A DNA stretch of 13,749 nucleotides from Pseudomonadota bacterium (GTDB taxonomy: Bacteria > Pseudomonadota > Alphaproteobacteria > Rhizobiales > Devosiaceae), in NCBI GenBank assembly GCA_023387585.1, contig JAEWHZ010000043.1:1-13749 (forward strand), in the 5' to 3' direction. Position 1 is the stretch's first letter. Each line of letters begins with the position of its first letter. Positions 1-7,571 of this stretch are shown piece after piece. The translations under genes were made by a program, and so were the position numbers. The notes under the pieces are model-generated. The model saw only the letters and a list, made by a program, of their open reading frames with translations, did no database searches and was not told the origin of the DNA.

Positions 1-437
1 TTGTTTCGCGCTCCGGAACGCTTACCTATGAGGCGGTGTTCCAGACCACCGGCGAGGGCCTCGGCCAGACCACCGCCGTCGGTATCGGCGGCGACCCGGT
101 CAAGGGCACCGAGTTCATCGATGTGCTCGAGATGTTCCTGGCAGACGAGTTAACGAAATCCATCATCATGATCGGCGAGATCGGCGGCTCGGCCGAGGAG
201 GATGCCGCCCAGTTCCTCATCGACGAGGCCAGGCGCGGCCGCAAGAAGCCGATGGCGGGCTTCATCGCCGGCCGCACGGCGCCCGAGGGCCGCACCATGG
301 GCCATGCTGGCGCCGTAATTTCGGGCGGTAAAGGTGGCGCGGAGGAGAAGATCGCGGCCATGGAGGCGGCCGGCATCAAGGTCTCGCCTTCGCCCGCCCG
401 CATCGGTGCGACGCTGGCCGAAGTCCTGCGCGGTTGA
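1..437 (+). CDS. sucD: Succinyl-CoA synthetase (succinate-CoA ligase) alpha subunit, 3' part
   Basis: SucD with SucC interconverts succinyl-CoA and succinate, coupled to ADP or GDP phosphorylation, in the cytoplasmic TCA cycle. The window opens inside the gene: the frame runs from base 3 to a TGA at 435-437, giving the last 144 residues of a protein that is usually about 295-300 long. Visible family features are the opening SRSGTLTYE segment, GEGLGQTTAVGIGGDPVKGT, and the C-terminal GHAGA motif whose histidine (codon 303-305) is the one phosphorylated during catalysis. The missing 5' part would carry the CoA-binding Rossmann domain. The next gene, sucA, starts 155 bases downstream on the same strand, as expected for a suc operon in which sucC would lie just before the window. 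The GTG at 36 is an internal valine codon and not a start. Identification is very secure. Confidence 0.97.
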   Translation, partial: VSRSGTLTYEAVFQTTGEGLGQTTAVGIGGDPVKGTEFIDVLEMFLADELTKSIIMIGEIGGSAEEDAAQFLIDEARRGRKKPMAGFIAGRTAPEGRTMGHAGAVISGGKGGAEEKIAAMEAAGIKVSPSPARIGATLAEVLRG

Positions 438-592
438 ACGCAGGTTCGGAGCGGCGGAAAGTGCGCCCTTGAGGGGCGTGCTTAACGGGATGCAAATATC
501 GTGCTGGCAATCTGCCGCTCGACGCTCTGGACAGGCCGAGCGTGGCCACGTGGGAAGAAGGATGGCGGAGCGAGAGGTTCCGCCCTTGAAAG
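438..592 (+). other. sucD-sucA intergenic region with short inverted repeats
   Basis: This 155-base gap is long for an operon interior. It contains several short dyads: CGCCC/GGGCG around 464-478, ACGCTC/GAGCGT with a 10-base loop around 518-541, overlapping palindromes GTGGCCAC and CCACGTGG around 543-554, and GGCGGA/TCCGCC around 565-584. A 9-base direct repeat (CGCCCTTGA) lies at 464-472 and 581-589. A CTTGAG at 468-473 followed by an AT-rich AAATAT at 494-499 could be a poor promoter, but the spacing (20 bases) is wrong. No dyad is followed by a T-run, so nothing here looks like an intrinsic terminator. The gap may hold an internal promoter or mRNA-processing hairpins. That is inference. 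Confidence 0.35.
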
Positions 593-3500
593 ATGACACG
601 ACAGGAAAAGAACGACGCGTTCTTGCTCACCTCGTTCCTCTACGGAGGTAACGCCGACTACATCGAGCAGCTCTATTCGCGGTTCAAGACGGACCCCGGC
701 AGCGTCGATCCCACCTGGTCGAGCTTCTTTTCGCGCCTCGAGGATCCGGCCGAACTCGCCCGGGCCAATGCCGAGGGCCCTTCATGGGCGCGAACCGACT
801 GGCCGGCGCCCGCAGCGGGCGAGCTGGTTTCAGCGCTGGCCGGCGATTGGGGCGGTGACTGGGGCGGCGAGATCGCTCTGAAGACCGAGCAGGCCGTGTC
901 GCGCAAGGCCGCCGAGACGGGCGCACCCCCGCCCAGCACCACCGACATCCTGCAGGCGACGCGCGATTCCATCCGCGCCATCATGATGATCCGCGCCTAT
1001 CGCATGCGCGGGCACCTGCATGCCGATCTCGATCCCCTCAAGCTCAAGGACACCGAGCCCGCCCCCGAGCTCGACCCGGCCAGCTACGGCTTCACCGAGG
1101 CCGATCACGAGCGGCGGATTTTCATCGACAACTATCTCGGGCTCGAATACGCGACCATTCCCGAGATGCTGGCGATCCTCAGGCGGACCTATTGCGGCAC
1201 GCTCGGCATCGAGTTCATGCACATCTCCGATCCCGAGGCCAAGCAGTGGATCCAGGAGCGCATCGAGGGCCCGCACAAGGAGATCAACTTCACCCCCGAG
1301 GGCAAGAAGGCGATCCTGAACAAGCTGGTCGAGGCCGAGGGCTTCGAAAAGTTCCTCGACGTCAAATATACCGGCACCAAGCGCTTCGGGCTCGACGGCG
1401 GCGAGGCCACCATCCCCGCGCTCGAGCAGATCATCAAGCGCGGCGGCGCGCTGGGCATCAAGGACATCGTGCTCGGCATGGCCCATCGCGGCCGGCTCAA
1501 CGTGCTCACCCAGGTGATGGGCAAGCCGCACCGCGCGCTGTTCCACGAATTCAAGGGCGGCGCCTTCTATCCCGAGGACGTTGAGGGCTCGGGCGACGTC
1601 AAATACCATCTCGGCGCCTCCTCGGACCGCGAATTCGACGGCAACTCCGTCCATCTCTCGCTCACCGCCAATCCGAGCCATCTCGAGATCGTCGATCCGG
1701 TGGTGCTGGGCAAGGCGCGCGCCAAGCAGGACCAGCACATCGCGCCGGACGGCAAGCTCGTCGACTTCGCCGTCGACGGCAAGCCGGACCGCTCCATGGT
1801 GCTGCCGCTGCTGATCCATGGGGACGCCGCCTTTGCCGGCCAGGGCGTGGTGGCCGAATGCTTCGGCCTGTCCGGCCTCAAGGGCCATCGCACCGGCGGC
1901 TCGATCCACTTCGTGATCAACAACCAGATCGGCTTCACCACCGCCCCGATCTATTCGCGCTCCTCGCCCTACCCCACCGATGTCGCCAAGATGATCGAGG
2001 CGCCGGTGCTGCATGTGAACGGCGACGATCCCGAGGCCGTGGTCTTCGCCGCCAAGGTGGCGATCGAGTTCCGCCAGCATTTCGGGCGCCCGGTGGTGAT
2101 CGACATGATCTGCTACCGCCGCTTCGGCCATAATGAGGGCGACGAGCCCAGCTTCACCCAGCCGGCGATGTATTCTCGCATCCGCGGGCACAAGTCGACG
2201 CTGGAGCTGTACAGCGAGAAGCTGATCGCCGAAGGCCTCGTCAGCACTGAGGAGGTCGACAGGCTCAAGGCCGACTGGCGCGCCCATCTCGAGACCGAGC
2301 TCGAGGCCGGCAACGAATACCGGCCCAACAAGGCGGACTGGCTCGACGGCGCCTGGAAGGACATGCGCCCCGCCGAGGCCGACGGCCCGCGCCGCGGCGA
2401 GACCGGGGTGGCGATCGACCGGCTGGCGAAGCTCGGCCAGGCGCTCACCCGGGCGCCCGAGGGCTTCAACGTCCACCGTACGGTGAGGCGCTTCCTCGAC
2501 AACCGGCTTGCTGCCATCGAATCGGGCGAGAACATCGACTGGGCGACCGCCGAGGCGCTGGCCTTCGCGACGCTCGTCACCGACGGCAGCCCGGTGCGGC
2601 TGTCCGGCCAGGACGTCGAGCGCGGCACTTTCTCGCAGCGCCATTCGGTGCTGCACGACCAGAAGGTCGACAACCACACCTACACCCCGCTCAACAATCT
2701 CGATGCCGGCCAGGCGCGCTTCGAAGTCATCAACTCGATGCTGTCGGAAGAAGCCGTGCTCGGCTTCGAATACGGCTACTCGCTGGCCGAGCCTCAGGCG
2801 CTCACCATCTGGGAGGCGCAGTTCGGCGATTTCGTCAACGGCGCCCAGGTGGTCATCGACCAGTTCATCTCGTCGGGCGAGCGCAAATGGTTCCGCATGT
2901 CGGGCCTCGTCATGCTACTGCCGCACGGCTATGAGGGCCAGGGCCCCGAGCATTCCTCGGCCCGGCTCGAGCGCTTCCTGCAGCTTTGCGCCGAGGACAA
3001 CATGCAGGTCGCCAACTGCACGACGCCGGCGAACTACTTCCACATCCTCAGGCGCCAGCTCAAGCGCGACTTCCGCAAGCCGCTGGTGCTGATGACGCCC
3101 AAGAGCCTCTTGCGCCACAAGCGCGCCGTCTCGGGCCTTGTCGAGCTCGGCCCGGAATCGTGCTTCCACCGCCTGCTGTGGGACGATGCCGAGGCGCCCG
3201 GCGCGCCGAAGACGACGATCCGGCTGGTGCCGGACGAGCGCATCCGCCGCGTGGTGCTGTGCTCGGGCAAGGTCTATTACGACCTGCTCGAGGAGCGCGA
3301 GAAGCGCGGCATCGACGACATCTACCTGCTGCGCATCGAACAGCTCTACCCGTTCCCGGCCAAGGCGCTGGTCGACGAACTCAACCGCTTCGTCAACGCC
3401 GAGATCATCTGGTGCCAGGAAGAGCCGCGCAACATGGGGGCCTGGACTTTCATCCAGCCCTATGTGGAATGGGCGTTCGACCAGACCGGCCGCTCCGGCC

Positions 3501-3610
3501 AGCGCGTGGCCTATGCCGGCCGCAAGGCTTCGGCATCGACCGCGACCGGGCTGATGCGGACGCATCTGGCGCAGCTTCAGGAATTCCTCGACGAAGCGCT
3601 GGGCTCCTGA
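593..3610 (+). CDS. sucA: 2-oxoglutarate dehydrogenase E1 component
   Basis: SucA is the thiamine-diphosphate (ThDP) E1 of the 2-oxoglutarate dehydrogenase complex. It decarboxylates 2-oxoglutarate and transfers the succinyl group to the lipoyl arm of SucB. The 1005-residue product is slightly longer than the E. coli enzyme (about 930), as is usual in alphaproteobacteria. The N-terminal segment (SFLYGGNADYIEQLY, about residues 14-28) is the typical E1o N-terminus. A Gly/Trp/Pro-rich linker (about 70-115) contains the small repeat GDWGGDWGG. The ThDP core shows GMAHRGRLNVL (295-305), HGDAAFAGQG (409-418) and the NNQ (443-445) that closes the GD...NN cofactor motif, followed by RRFGHNEGDEPSFTQP. 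The C-terminal part has the transketolase-like region with HGYEGQGPEHSSARLERFLQ. The ATG at 593 matches the family N-terminus, but its ribosome site is poor: GAAAG abuts the start, and GAGAGG lies 15 bases upstream. sucB follows after 38 bases. Confidence 0.97.
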   Translation: MTRQEKNDAFLLTSFLYGGNADYIEQLYSRFKTDPGSVDPTWSSFFSRLEDPAELARANAEGPSWARTDWPAPAAGELVSALAGDWGGDWGGEIALKTEQAVSRKAAETGAPPPSTTDILQATRDSIRAIMMIRAYRMRGHLHADLDPLKLKDTEPAPELDPASYGFTEADHERRIFIDNYLGLEYATIPEMLAILRRTYCGTLGIEFMHISDPEAKQWIQERIEGPHKEINFTPEGKKAILNKLVEAEGFEKFLDVKYTGTKRFGLDGGEATIPALEQIIKRGGALGIKDIVLGMAHRGRLNVLTQVMGKPHRALFHEFKGGAFYPEDVEGSGDVKYHLGASSDREFDGNSVHLSLTANPSHLEIVDPVVLGKARAKQDQHIAPDGKLVDFAVDGKPDRSMVLPLLIHGDAAFAGQGVVAECFGLSGLKGHRTGGSIHFVINNQIGFTTAPIYSRSSPYPTDVAKMIEAPVLHVNGDDPEAVVFAAKVAIEFRQHFGRPVVIDMICYRRFGHNEGDEPSFTQPAMYSRIRGHKSTLELYSEKLIAEGLVSTEEVDRLKADWRAHLETELEAGNEYRPNKADWLDGAWKDMRPAEADGPRRGETGVAIDRLAKLGQALTRAPEGFNVHRTVRRFLDNRLAAIESGENIDWATAEALAFATLVTDGSPVRLSGQDVERGTFSQRHSVLHDQKVDNHTYTPLNNLDAGQARFEVINSMLSEEAVLGFEYGYSLAEPQALTIWEAQFGDFVNGAQVVIDQFISSGERKWFRMSGLVMLLPHGYEGQGPEHSSARLERFLQLCAEDNMQVANCTTPANYFHILRRQLKRDFRKPLVLMTPKSLLRHKRAVSGLVELGPESCFHRLLWDDAEAPGAPKTTIRLVPDERIRRVVLCSGKVYYDLLEEREKRGIDDIYLLRIEQLYPFPAKALVDELNRFVNAEIIWCQEEPRNMGAWTFIQPYVEWAFDQTGRSGQRVAYAGRKASASTATGLMRTHLAQLQEFLDEALGS

Positions 3611-3648
3611 CGCTTCGCACGAACCGGACTGATTAAAGGATCGAGACC

Positions 3649-4938
3649 ATGTCGACAGAAATCCGCGTGCCGACCCTCGGCGAGAGCGTGACCGAGGCCA
3701 CGATCGGCCAGTGGTTCAAGAAGGTCGGCGAAAGCGTCAATGCCGACGAGCCGGTGGTGGAGCTCGAGACCGACAAGGTCACGGTCGAGGTTCCCGCGCC
3801 GGTGTCCGGCGTGCTCGAGGCCATCGCCGCCCAGCCGGGCGAGACCGTAGATGTCGGCGCCCTGCTCGGCGCCATCGCCGCCGGCTCGGGCGCCGCCGCA
3901 TCGGCACCCGCCGCCACCCCACAGGAAGCCAAATCCGAAATCCCGGCGGACAATGCCGCCGGCCCTGAGGTGATCAAGCCCGAGCCGGCACCGAAGCCGG
4001 TAACCGCCACCGATCGCGCTCCCGCCCCTTCGGCGCAGAAGCTGCTGAACGAGAGCGGCCTCTCCGCCGGCGATGTGCCGGGCAGCGGCCGCGCCGGCCA
4101 GGTGCTCAAGGAAGACGTGCTCGCCGCCCTCGCGCGGCCGCCTGCAAGCACCGGCGCCGCGCCCGCCGTGGCCCAGGCAGCGCCCCCCGCCGCAGCCCCC
4201 GCCCCGCAGGCGCGTGGGCCGGTGGCCGTAGACGACGAGGCCCGCGAGGAACGCGTGCGAATGACGCGGCTGCGCCAGACCATCGCCCGCCGCCTCAAGG
4301 ACGCGCAGAACACGGCGGCCATGCTGACGACCTTCAACGAGGTCGACATGAAGCCGGTCATGGATCTGCGCGCGACCTACAAGGAGCTGTTCGAGAAGAA
4401 GCACGGCGTCAAGCTCGGCTTCATGGGCTTCTTCACCAAGGCCGTGGTGCACGCGCTGAAGGAGATCCCGGCGGTCAATGCCGAGATCGACGGCGACGAT
4501 ATCGTCTACAAGAACTACGCCCATATCGGGGTCGCCGTCGGCACCGACAAAGGCCTTGTCGTGCCGGTGCTGCGCGATGCCGACAGCCTGTCGATCGCCG
4601 ATATCGAAAAGCAGATCGGCGCGCTGGGCAAGAAGGCCCGCGACGGTGCGCTGTCCATGGCCGACATGCAGGGCGGCACCTTCACCATCTCCAATGGCGG
4701 CGTCTACGGTTCGCTGATGTCGACGCCGATCCTCAATGCCCCGCAATCGGGCATTCTGGGCATGCACAAGATCCAGGAGCGCCCGGTCGTCGTCGGCGGC
4801 CAGATCGTCATCCGCCCGATGATGTATCTGGCTCTGAGCTACGACCACCGCATCGTCGACGGCAAGGAAGCCGTGACCTTCCTGGTGCGCGTCAAGGAAA
4901 GTCTCGAGGCGCCCGAGCGCCTGGTGCTCGACCTGTAG
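3649..4938 (+). CDS. sucB: 2-oxoglutarate dehydrogenase E2, dihydrolipoyl succinyltransferase
   Basis: SucB (OdhB) forms the core of the 2-oxoglutarate dehydrogenase complex and moves the succinyl group from E1 to CoA. The 429-residue protein has the standard layout. A biotinyl/lipoyl domain spans residues 1-77, with the lipoylated lysine in ETDKVTVEVPAP (K43). An Ala/Pro-rich linker follows. A peripheral subunit-binding domain lies at about 124-160 (PSAQKLLNESGLSAGDVPGSGRAGQVLKEDV), followed by a second Ala/Pro linker. The catalytic acyltransferase domain runs from about 205 to the end and finishes in LSYDHRIVDGKEAV, with active-site H400 and D404. The ATG at 3649 has a good ribosome site, AAAGGA at 3635-3640, with an 8-base spacer. 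It lies 38 bases after sucA and is surely co-transcribed with it. A strong terminator follows 22 bases after the stop, so no E3 gene is co-transcribed here. Confidence 0.97.
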   Translation: MSTEIRVPTLGESVTEATIGQWFKKVGESVNADEPVVELETDKVTVEVPAPVSGVLEAIAAQPGETVDVGALLGAIAAGSGAAASAPAATPQEAKSEIPADNAAGPEVIKPEPAPKPVTATDRAPAPSAQKLLNESGLSAGDVPGSGRAGQVLKEDVLAALARPPASTGAAPAVAQAAPPAAAPAPQARGPVAVDDEAREERVRMTRLRQTIARRLKDAQNTAAMLTTFNEVDMKPVMDLRATYKELFEKKHGVKLGFMGFFTKAVVHALKEIPAVNAEIDGDDIVYKNYAHIGVAVGTDKGLVVPVLRDADSLSIADIEKQIGALGKKARDGALSMADMQGGTFTISNGGVYGSLMSTPILNAPQSGILGMHKIQERPVVVGGQIVIRPMMYLALSYDHRIVDGKEAVTFLVRVKESLEAPERLVLDL

Positions 4939-4960
4939 GATCGCCGCTACCCCGAAATCG

Positions 4961-4994
4961 AAAGGGCCGCCCGAAGGCGGCCCTTTTTCTTTTT
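4961..4994 (+). terminator. Intrinsic terminator of the suc operon
   Basis: A perfect 11-bp stem, AAAGGGCCGCC (4961-4971) paired with GGCGGCCCTTT (4976-4986), closes on a CGAA tetraloop and runs into TTTTTCTTTTT (4984-4994). It starts 22 bases after the sucB stop. The convergent repeat-protein gene ends at 5012, and on the minus strand the same hairpin is followed by TCGATTTCG, so it may also terminate that transcript, less efficiently. Confidence 0.93.
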
Positions 4995-5011
4995 CCAGTC
5001 GCTGACGCCCG

Positions 5012-6502
5012 TCAGGGCTGGCGCATGATGGAGCCCCTCTCGAACGCCGCGCGGCAGTCGTTAGCGTCGCGGAACTCATTGGTCTCGAAGGGAGCATAGG
5101 CCATGCCGGGGCCGACGAATCGGGGATCGTCGCACTCGCCGTCATCGGCGTAATCCGAGGTGTTGTTGCCGAACTCTATGCCCTCCGTATCGAACGGAGC
5201 GCCATTGGTGTAGCCGGGCACATAGACCGGCAGGATCTCCACCTCGCCGCTTTCGACCAGCATGCGGCAGTCGGTGGCGTCGGCGCGAAGGTCCTCGGCC
5301 AGCAGCTTCTTGTTGGTGCCCGCGCCGAAGAAGCGCGGATCGTCGCATTCGCCGTCATTGGCCCAGCGGCTTGAATCATTGCCGTAGTCGAACTCGGCCA
5401 TGCCGGCGTTCTCGACCAGCACGGCGGTGCCGGCGATGAAGGCCTCGCGGCAATCGGTGGCATCGCGCCTGATGTCCTCCTCGCGCGCATTGGTGTAGAC
5501 GCCGGAGCCGATGAAGCGCGGGTCGTCGCACTCGCCGTCGCGCGGCCAGTTGCCCGAATCATCGCCGAAATCGACGTCGTCCACCGAAACCTCGGCCTTC
5601 AGCGAGATCTCGCCGGCCTCGAACAGCGCGCGGCAGTCGCTGGCGTCGCGCATACGGTCGGCTTCCACGGGCGCCCCGGCCATGCCGGCGCCCACGAAGC
5701 GCGGATCGTCGCATTCGCCGTCATTGGCCCATTGGCTGGTATCATCGCCGAAATCGATGTCGCCAATATCGTCGGTCGCCGAATCCGCCCCGTCATCGGC
5801 CAGCCTGATGCTGCCGGCCTCGAACAGCGTCCGGCAATCCGTTGCATCGCGGCGCAGATCTGCATCGACCAGTTCGCTCGCCATGCCGGTACCCACGAAG
5901 CGTGGATCGTCGCATTCGCCATCATTGGCCCAGGGGCTCGAATCGTCGCCGAAATCGATCTCGCCCGCAGCAGGCGCAACACCGCCATTACGCGGCGGCG
6001 GCGCGGTCGGCACTGGCGGTGGCGGCGGCGTTTGCGCCCCCCCGATCAGCCTGATCTCCCCGGCCTCGTACAGCGCACGACAATCGCTGGCGTCACGCAT
6101 GCGGTCTTCCTCGAGCAGGATGGAATGGACGCCCGCCCCCTCGAAGCGTGGATCGTCGCACTCGCCGTCATTGGCCCAACGGCTGGAATCATCGCCGAAA
6201 TCGATCTCGCCAGCAGGCGGTGCCGACGACCCCGACCCACCTCCGATCAGCCTGATCTCGCCGGCTTCGAACAGCGCGCGGCAGTCGCTGGCGTCGCGCA
6301 TGCGGTCTTCCTCGAGCAGGATGGAATGGACGCCCGCCCCCTCGAAACGCGGATCGTCGCACTCGCCGTCATTGGCCCATTGGCTCGAATCATCGCCGAA
6401 ATCGATGTCGCCCACCGCCTGGGCCATGACCGGCCCCGAAAGGCCCGCCACCAGCGTCACGGCCAGCATGGCGCTGCCGGCGAGCAGCCTGAACTTGTTC
6501 AT
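5012..6502 (-). CDS. Exported protein of seven 55-residue Asp/Cys-rich repeats, function unknown
   Basis: The 496-residue product starts with a Sec-type signal peptide (MNKFRLLAGSAMLAV, likely cleaved after VMA near residue 27). The rest is seven copies of one module, at residues 32-86, 99-153, 181-235, 248-302, 309-363, 370-424 and 441-496. Every copy is 55 residues without internal gaps; the last ends one residue later at the stop. Invariant positions within the module are G5, DGECDDPRF (14-22), G24, G26, D39-A40, D42-C43-R44 and G50. Each module thus has two cysteines 26 residues apart, 14 in all, which suggests one disulfide per module outside the cytoplasm, and a cluster of acidic residues that could bind a divalent cation. 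Linkers vary and include a Pro-rich one (154-180). No enzymatic motif or membrane anchor is visible. The ATG has GGGAG at 6513-6517 with a 10-base spacer. It lies 44 bases after the permease gene. I recall similar DFGDDxSxWANDGECDDPRF stretches in other alphaproteobacterial exported proteins, but I know no established function. Confidence 0.88.
   Translation of the reverse strand: MNKFRLLAGSAMLAVTLVAGLSGPVMAQAVGDIDFGDDSSQWANDGECDDPRFEGAGVHSILLEEDRMRDASDCRALFEAGEIRLIGGGSGSSAPPAGEIDFGDDSSRWANDGECDDPRFEGAGVHSILLEEDRMRDASDCRALYEAGEIRLIGGAQTPPPPPVPTAPPPRNGGVAPAAGEIDFGDDSSPWANDGECDDPRFVGTGMASELVDADLRRDATDCRTLFEAGSIRLADDGADSATDDIGDIDFGDDTSQWANDGECDDPRFVGAGMAGAPVEADRMRDASDCRALFEAGEISLKAEVSVDDVDFGDDSGNWPRDGECDDPRFIGSGVYTNAREEDIRRDATDCREAFIAGTAVLVENAGMAEFDYGNDSSRWANDGECDDPRFFGAGTNKKLLAEDLRADATDCRMLVESGEVEILPVYVPGYTNGAPFDTEGIEFGNNTSDYADDGECDDPRFVGPGMAYAPFETNEFRDANDCRAAFERGSIMRQP
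5015..6409 (-). repeat. Seven-copy tandem coding repeat (165-bp units)
   Basis: The seven protein modules correspond to units at 6245-6409, 6044-6208, 5798-5962, 5597-5761, 5414-5578, 5231-5395 and 5015-5182 (copies 1 to 7 in reading order). They are separated by linkers of 12, 27, 12, 6, 6 and 16 codons. The most conserved stretch on the plus strand is the complement of DGECDDPRF (GGATCGTCGCAYTCGCCGTC), seen in all seven. Outside that core, copies 3-7 differ strongly from each other, so the array is old, while copies 1 and 2 are recent duplicates. Confidence 0.92.
6044..6409 (-). repeat. Recently duplicated repeat pair (copies 1 and 2)
   Basis: Copies 1 and 2 are almost identical at both protein and DNA level. 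A 50-base stretch at 6096-6145 recurs exactly at 6297-6346, an offset of 201 bases or 67 codons (one 55-residue module plus a 12-residue linker). The two modules differ at residues 1, 10 and 47 only. This points to a recent in-frame duplication or gene conversion at the 5' end of the array. Confidence 0.9.
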
Positions 6503-6546
6503 ATCGGTGTCACTCCCAGGGGATGCTTCTGGTTCTGCCGGGCAGC

Positions 6547-7527
6547 TTAGAGCGCTTTTTCCGGCACCGGAAGCCGTATGGACGAGTTAGTGCCGCGCTG
6601 CAGGTTCCGCTCGGCGCGCGAAAAGGCGAGCGTGCCCAGGATCACCAGCACCGTTCCCACCGCATGCGCCATGGTGAACGGCTCTCCGAGCACCATCACG
6701 GCCAGCAGCGCGGTGAACACCGGGCCCGCCGCACCGGTGCTCGAGGCGCCCCGCGCCCCGATGCGCGCTATGGCCCCGTTCATCATGAACGACGGCAGCA
6801 CGGTGGCGACAAGCCCCAGCGCCAGGCCCAGCGCCAGACCGCGCGGCGACAGCTGCGCCAGCCCCTCGACCCCATGCAGCACGATATCCTGGCCGATGGA
6901 CACGATGGCGGCGGCCGACATGGCAAGGCAGGTGAAGACCACGGTGCTGACCAGCAGCATGGCCCGCTTGGCCAGGTGCTGATAGAGCGCGAAGCTGAGC
7001 GCTGCGGCCAGCACGAACAGCGTGCCCTCGATCAGCCCCTCTGGTTCGGCCACGAGGTTCCAGCCGAACAGCGCCGCGATGCCGCAATAGGACACCACCA
7101 TGCCCGGCACCACGGTCCAGGAGAACCGGTCCCTGAAGAACAGAACGCCCAGCACCAGCACGAAGAACGGATAGGTGAACAGCACCAGCCGCTCATATTG
7201 CGCCGACACATAGGCGAGGCCGATGAAGTCGAGATAGCTCGACAGGTAATAGCCCAGCAGCCCCGTCATCACCACCAGCAGCACCGGCAGCGGCTGCGTC
7301 AGGCTGCGGCGGGCCTCGGGGCTGCGGACCAGCACGGCGAGAAGGATCGCCCCATAGACCGGCAGCGCCACCGACATGCGCAGCGCCATCACCGTCTCGA
7401 CCGGCAGGTTCTCGGCATAGGCGAGCTTGATGAAGATGCCCTTGGTCGAGAACAATACGGCGCCGCCTATGGCGAGCGCGTAACCCCAGCGGTCGCCGGA
7501 CGGAATCGTGAAGGAGGACAAGGCCAT
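6547..7527 (-). CDS. EamA/DMT-family permease (RhaT/EamA-like transporter)
   Basis: The 326-residue protein is almost wholly hydrophobic, with about ten predicted transmembrane helices in two EamA halves (about residues 15-155 and 165-305). This is the drug/metabolite transporter superfamily layout of inner-membrane exporters for amino acids, metabolites or drugs. Family-like stretches are GGAVLFSTKGIFIKLAY (21-37) near the first helix, YERLVLFTYPFFVLVLG at the helix 4 region, and GPVFTALLAVMVLGEPFT in the second half. The substrate cannot be read from sequence. The ATG at 7525-7527 fits the start of the first helix. GAGGG at 7532-7536 lies only 4 bases upstream, a short but possible ribosome site. 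The open frame continues far upstream, but only as an antisense-frame shadow of xerC, so the longer version is rejected. It lies 44 bases after xerC and 44 bases before the repeat-protein gene on the same strand. Confidence 0.9.
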   Translation of the reverse strand: MALSSFTIPSGDRWGYALAIGGAVLFSTKGIFIKLAYAENLPVETVMALRMSVALPVYGAILLAVLVRSPEARRSLTQPLPVLLVVMTGLLGYYLSSYLDFIGLAYVSAQYERLVLFTYPFFVLVLGVLFFRDRFSWTVVPGMVVSYCGIAALFGWNLVAEPEGLIEGTLFVLAAALSFALYQHLAKRAMLLVSTVVFTCLAMSAAAIVSIGQDIVLHGVEGLAQLSPRGLALGLALGLVATVLPSFMMNGAIARIGARGASSTGAAGPVFTALLAVMVLGEPFTMAHAVGTVLVILGTLAFSRAERNLQRGTNSSIRLPVPEKAL

Positions 7528-7571
7528 TGCGCCCTCAGCGCTATCCTGACGCGCGCCCGGCGTAAAGCCCG

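Noticed and set aside
830..2677. A 615-codon open frame antisense to sucA
   Set aside because: It mirrors the codon pattern of sucA on the opposite strand in GC-rich DNA, has no recognisable domain, and the sense frame is an unmistakable SucA.
3577..5145. A 522-codon open frame antisense to sucB, extending through the terminator
   Set aside because: It crosses the suc terminator and the end of the repeat gene and shows the Arg/Gly/His-rich composition of a shadow frame, while sucB is well supported.
5015..6409. CRISPR-like regularity of the repeated units
   Set aside because: The units are 165 bases, in frame with a protein, diverged, and without short unique spacers. This is a coding repeat, not a CRISPR array.
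5511..6590. A 359-codon Ser/Pro-rich plus-strand frame over the repeat gene
   Set aside because: It is the complement of the seven repeats, so it looks repetitive too, but it lacks a signal peptide and a ribosome site. The minus frame has both.
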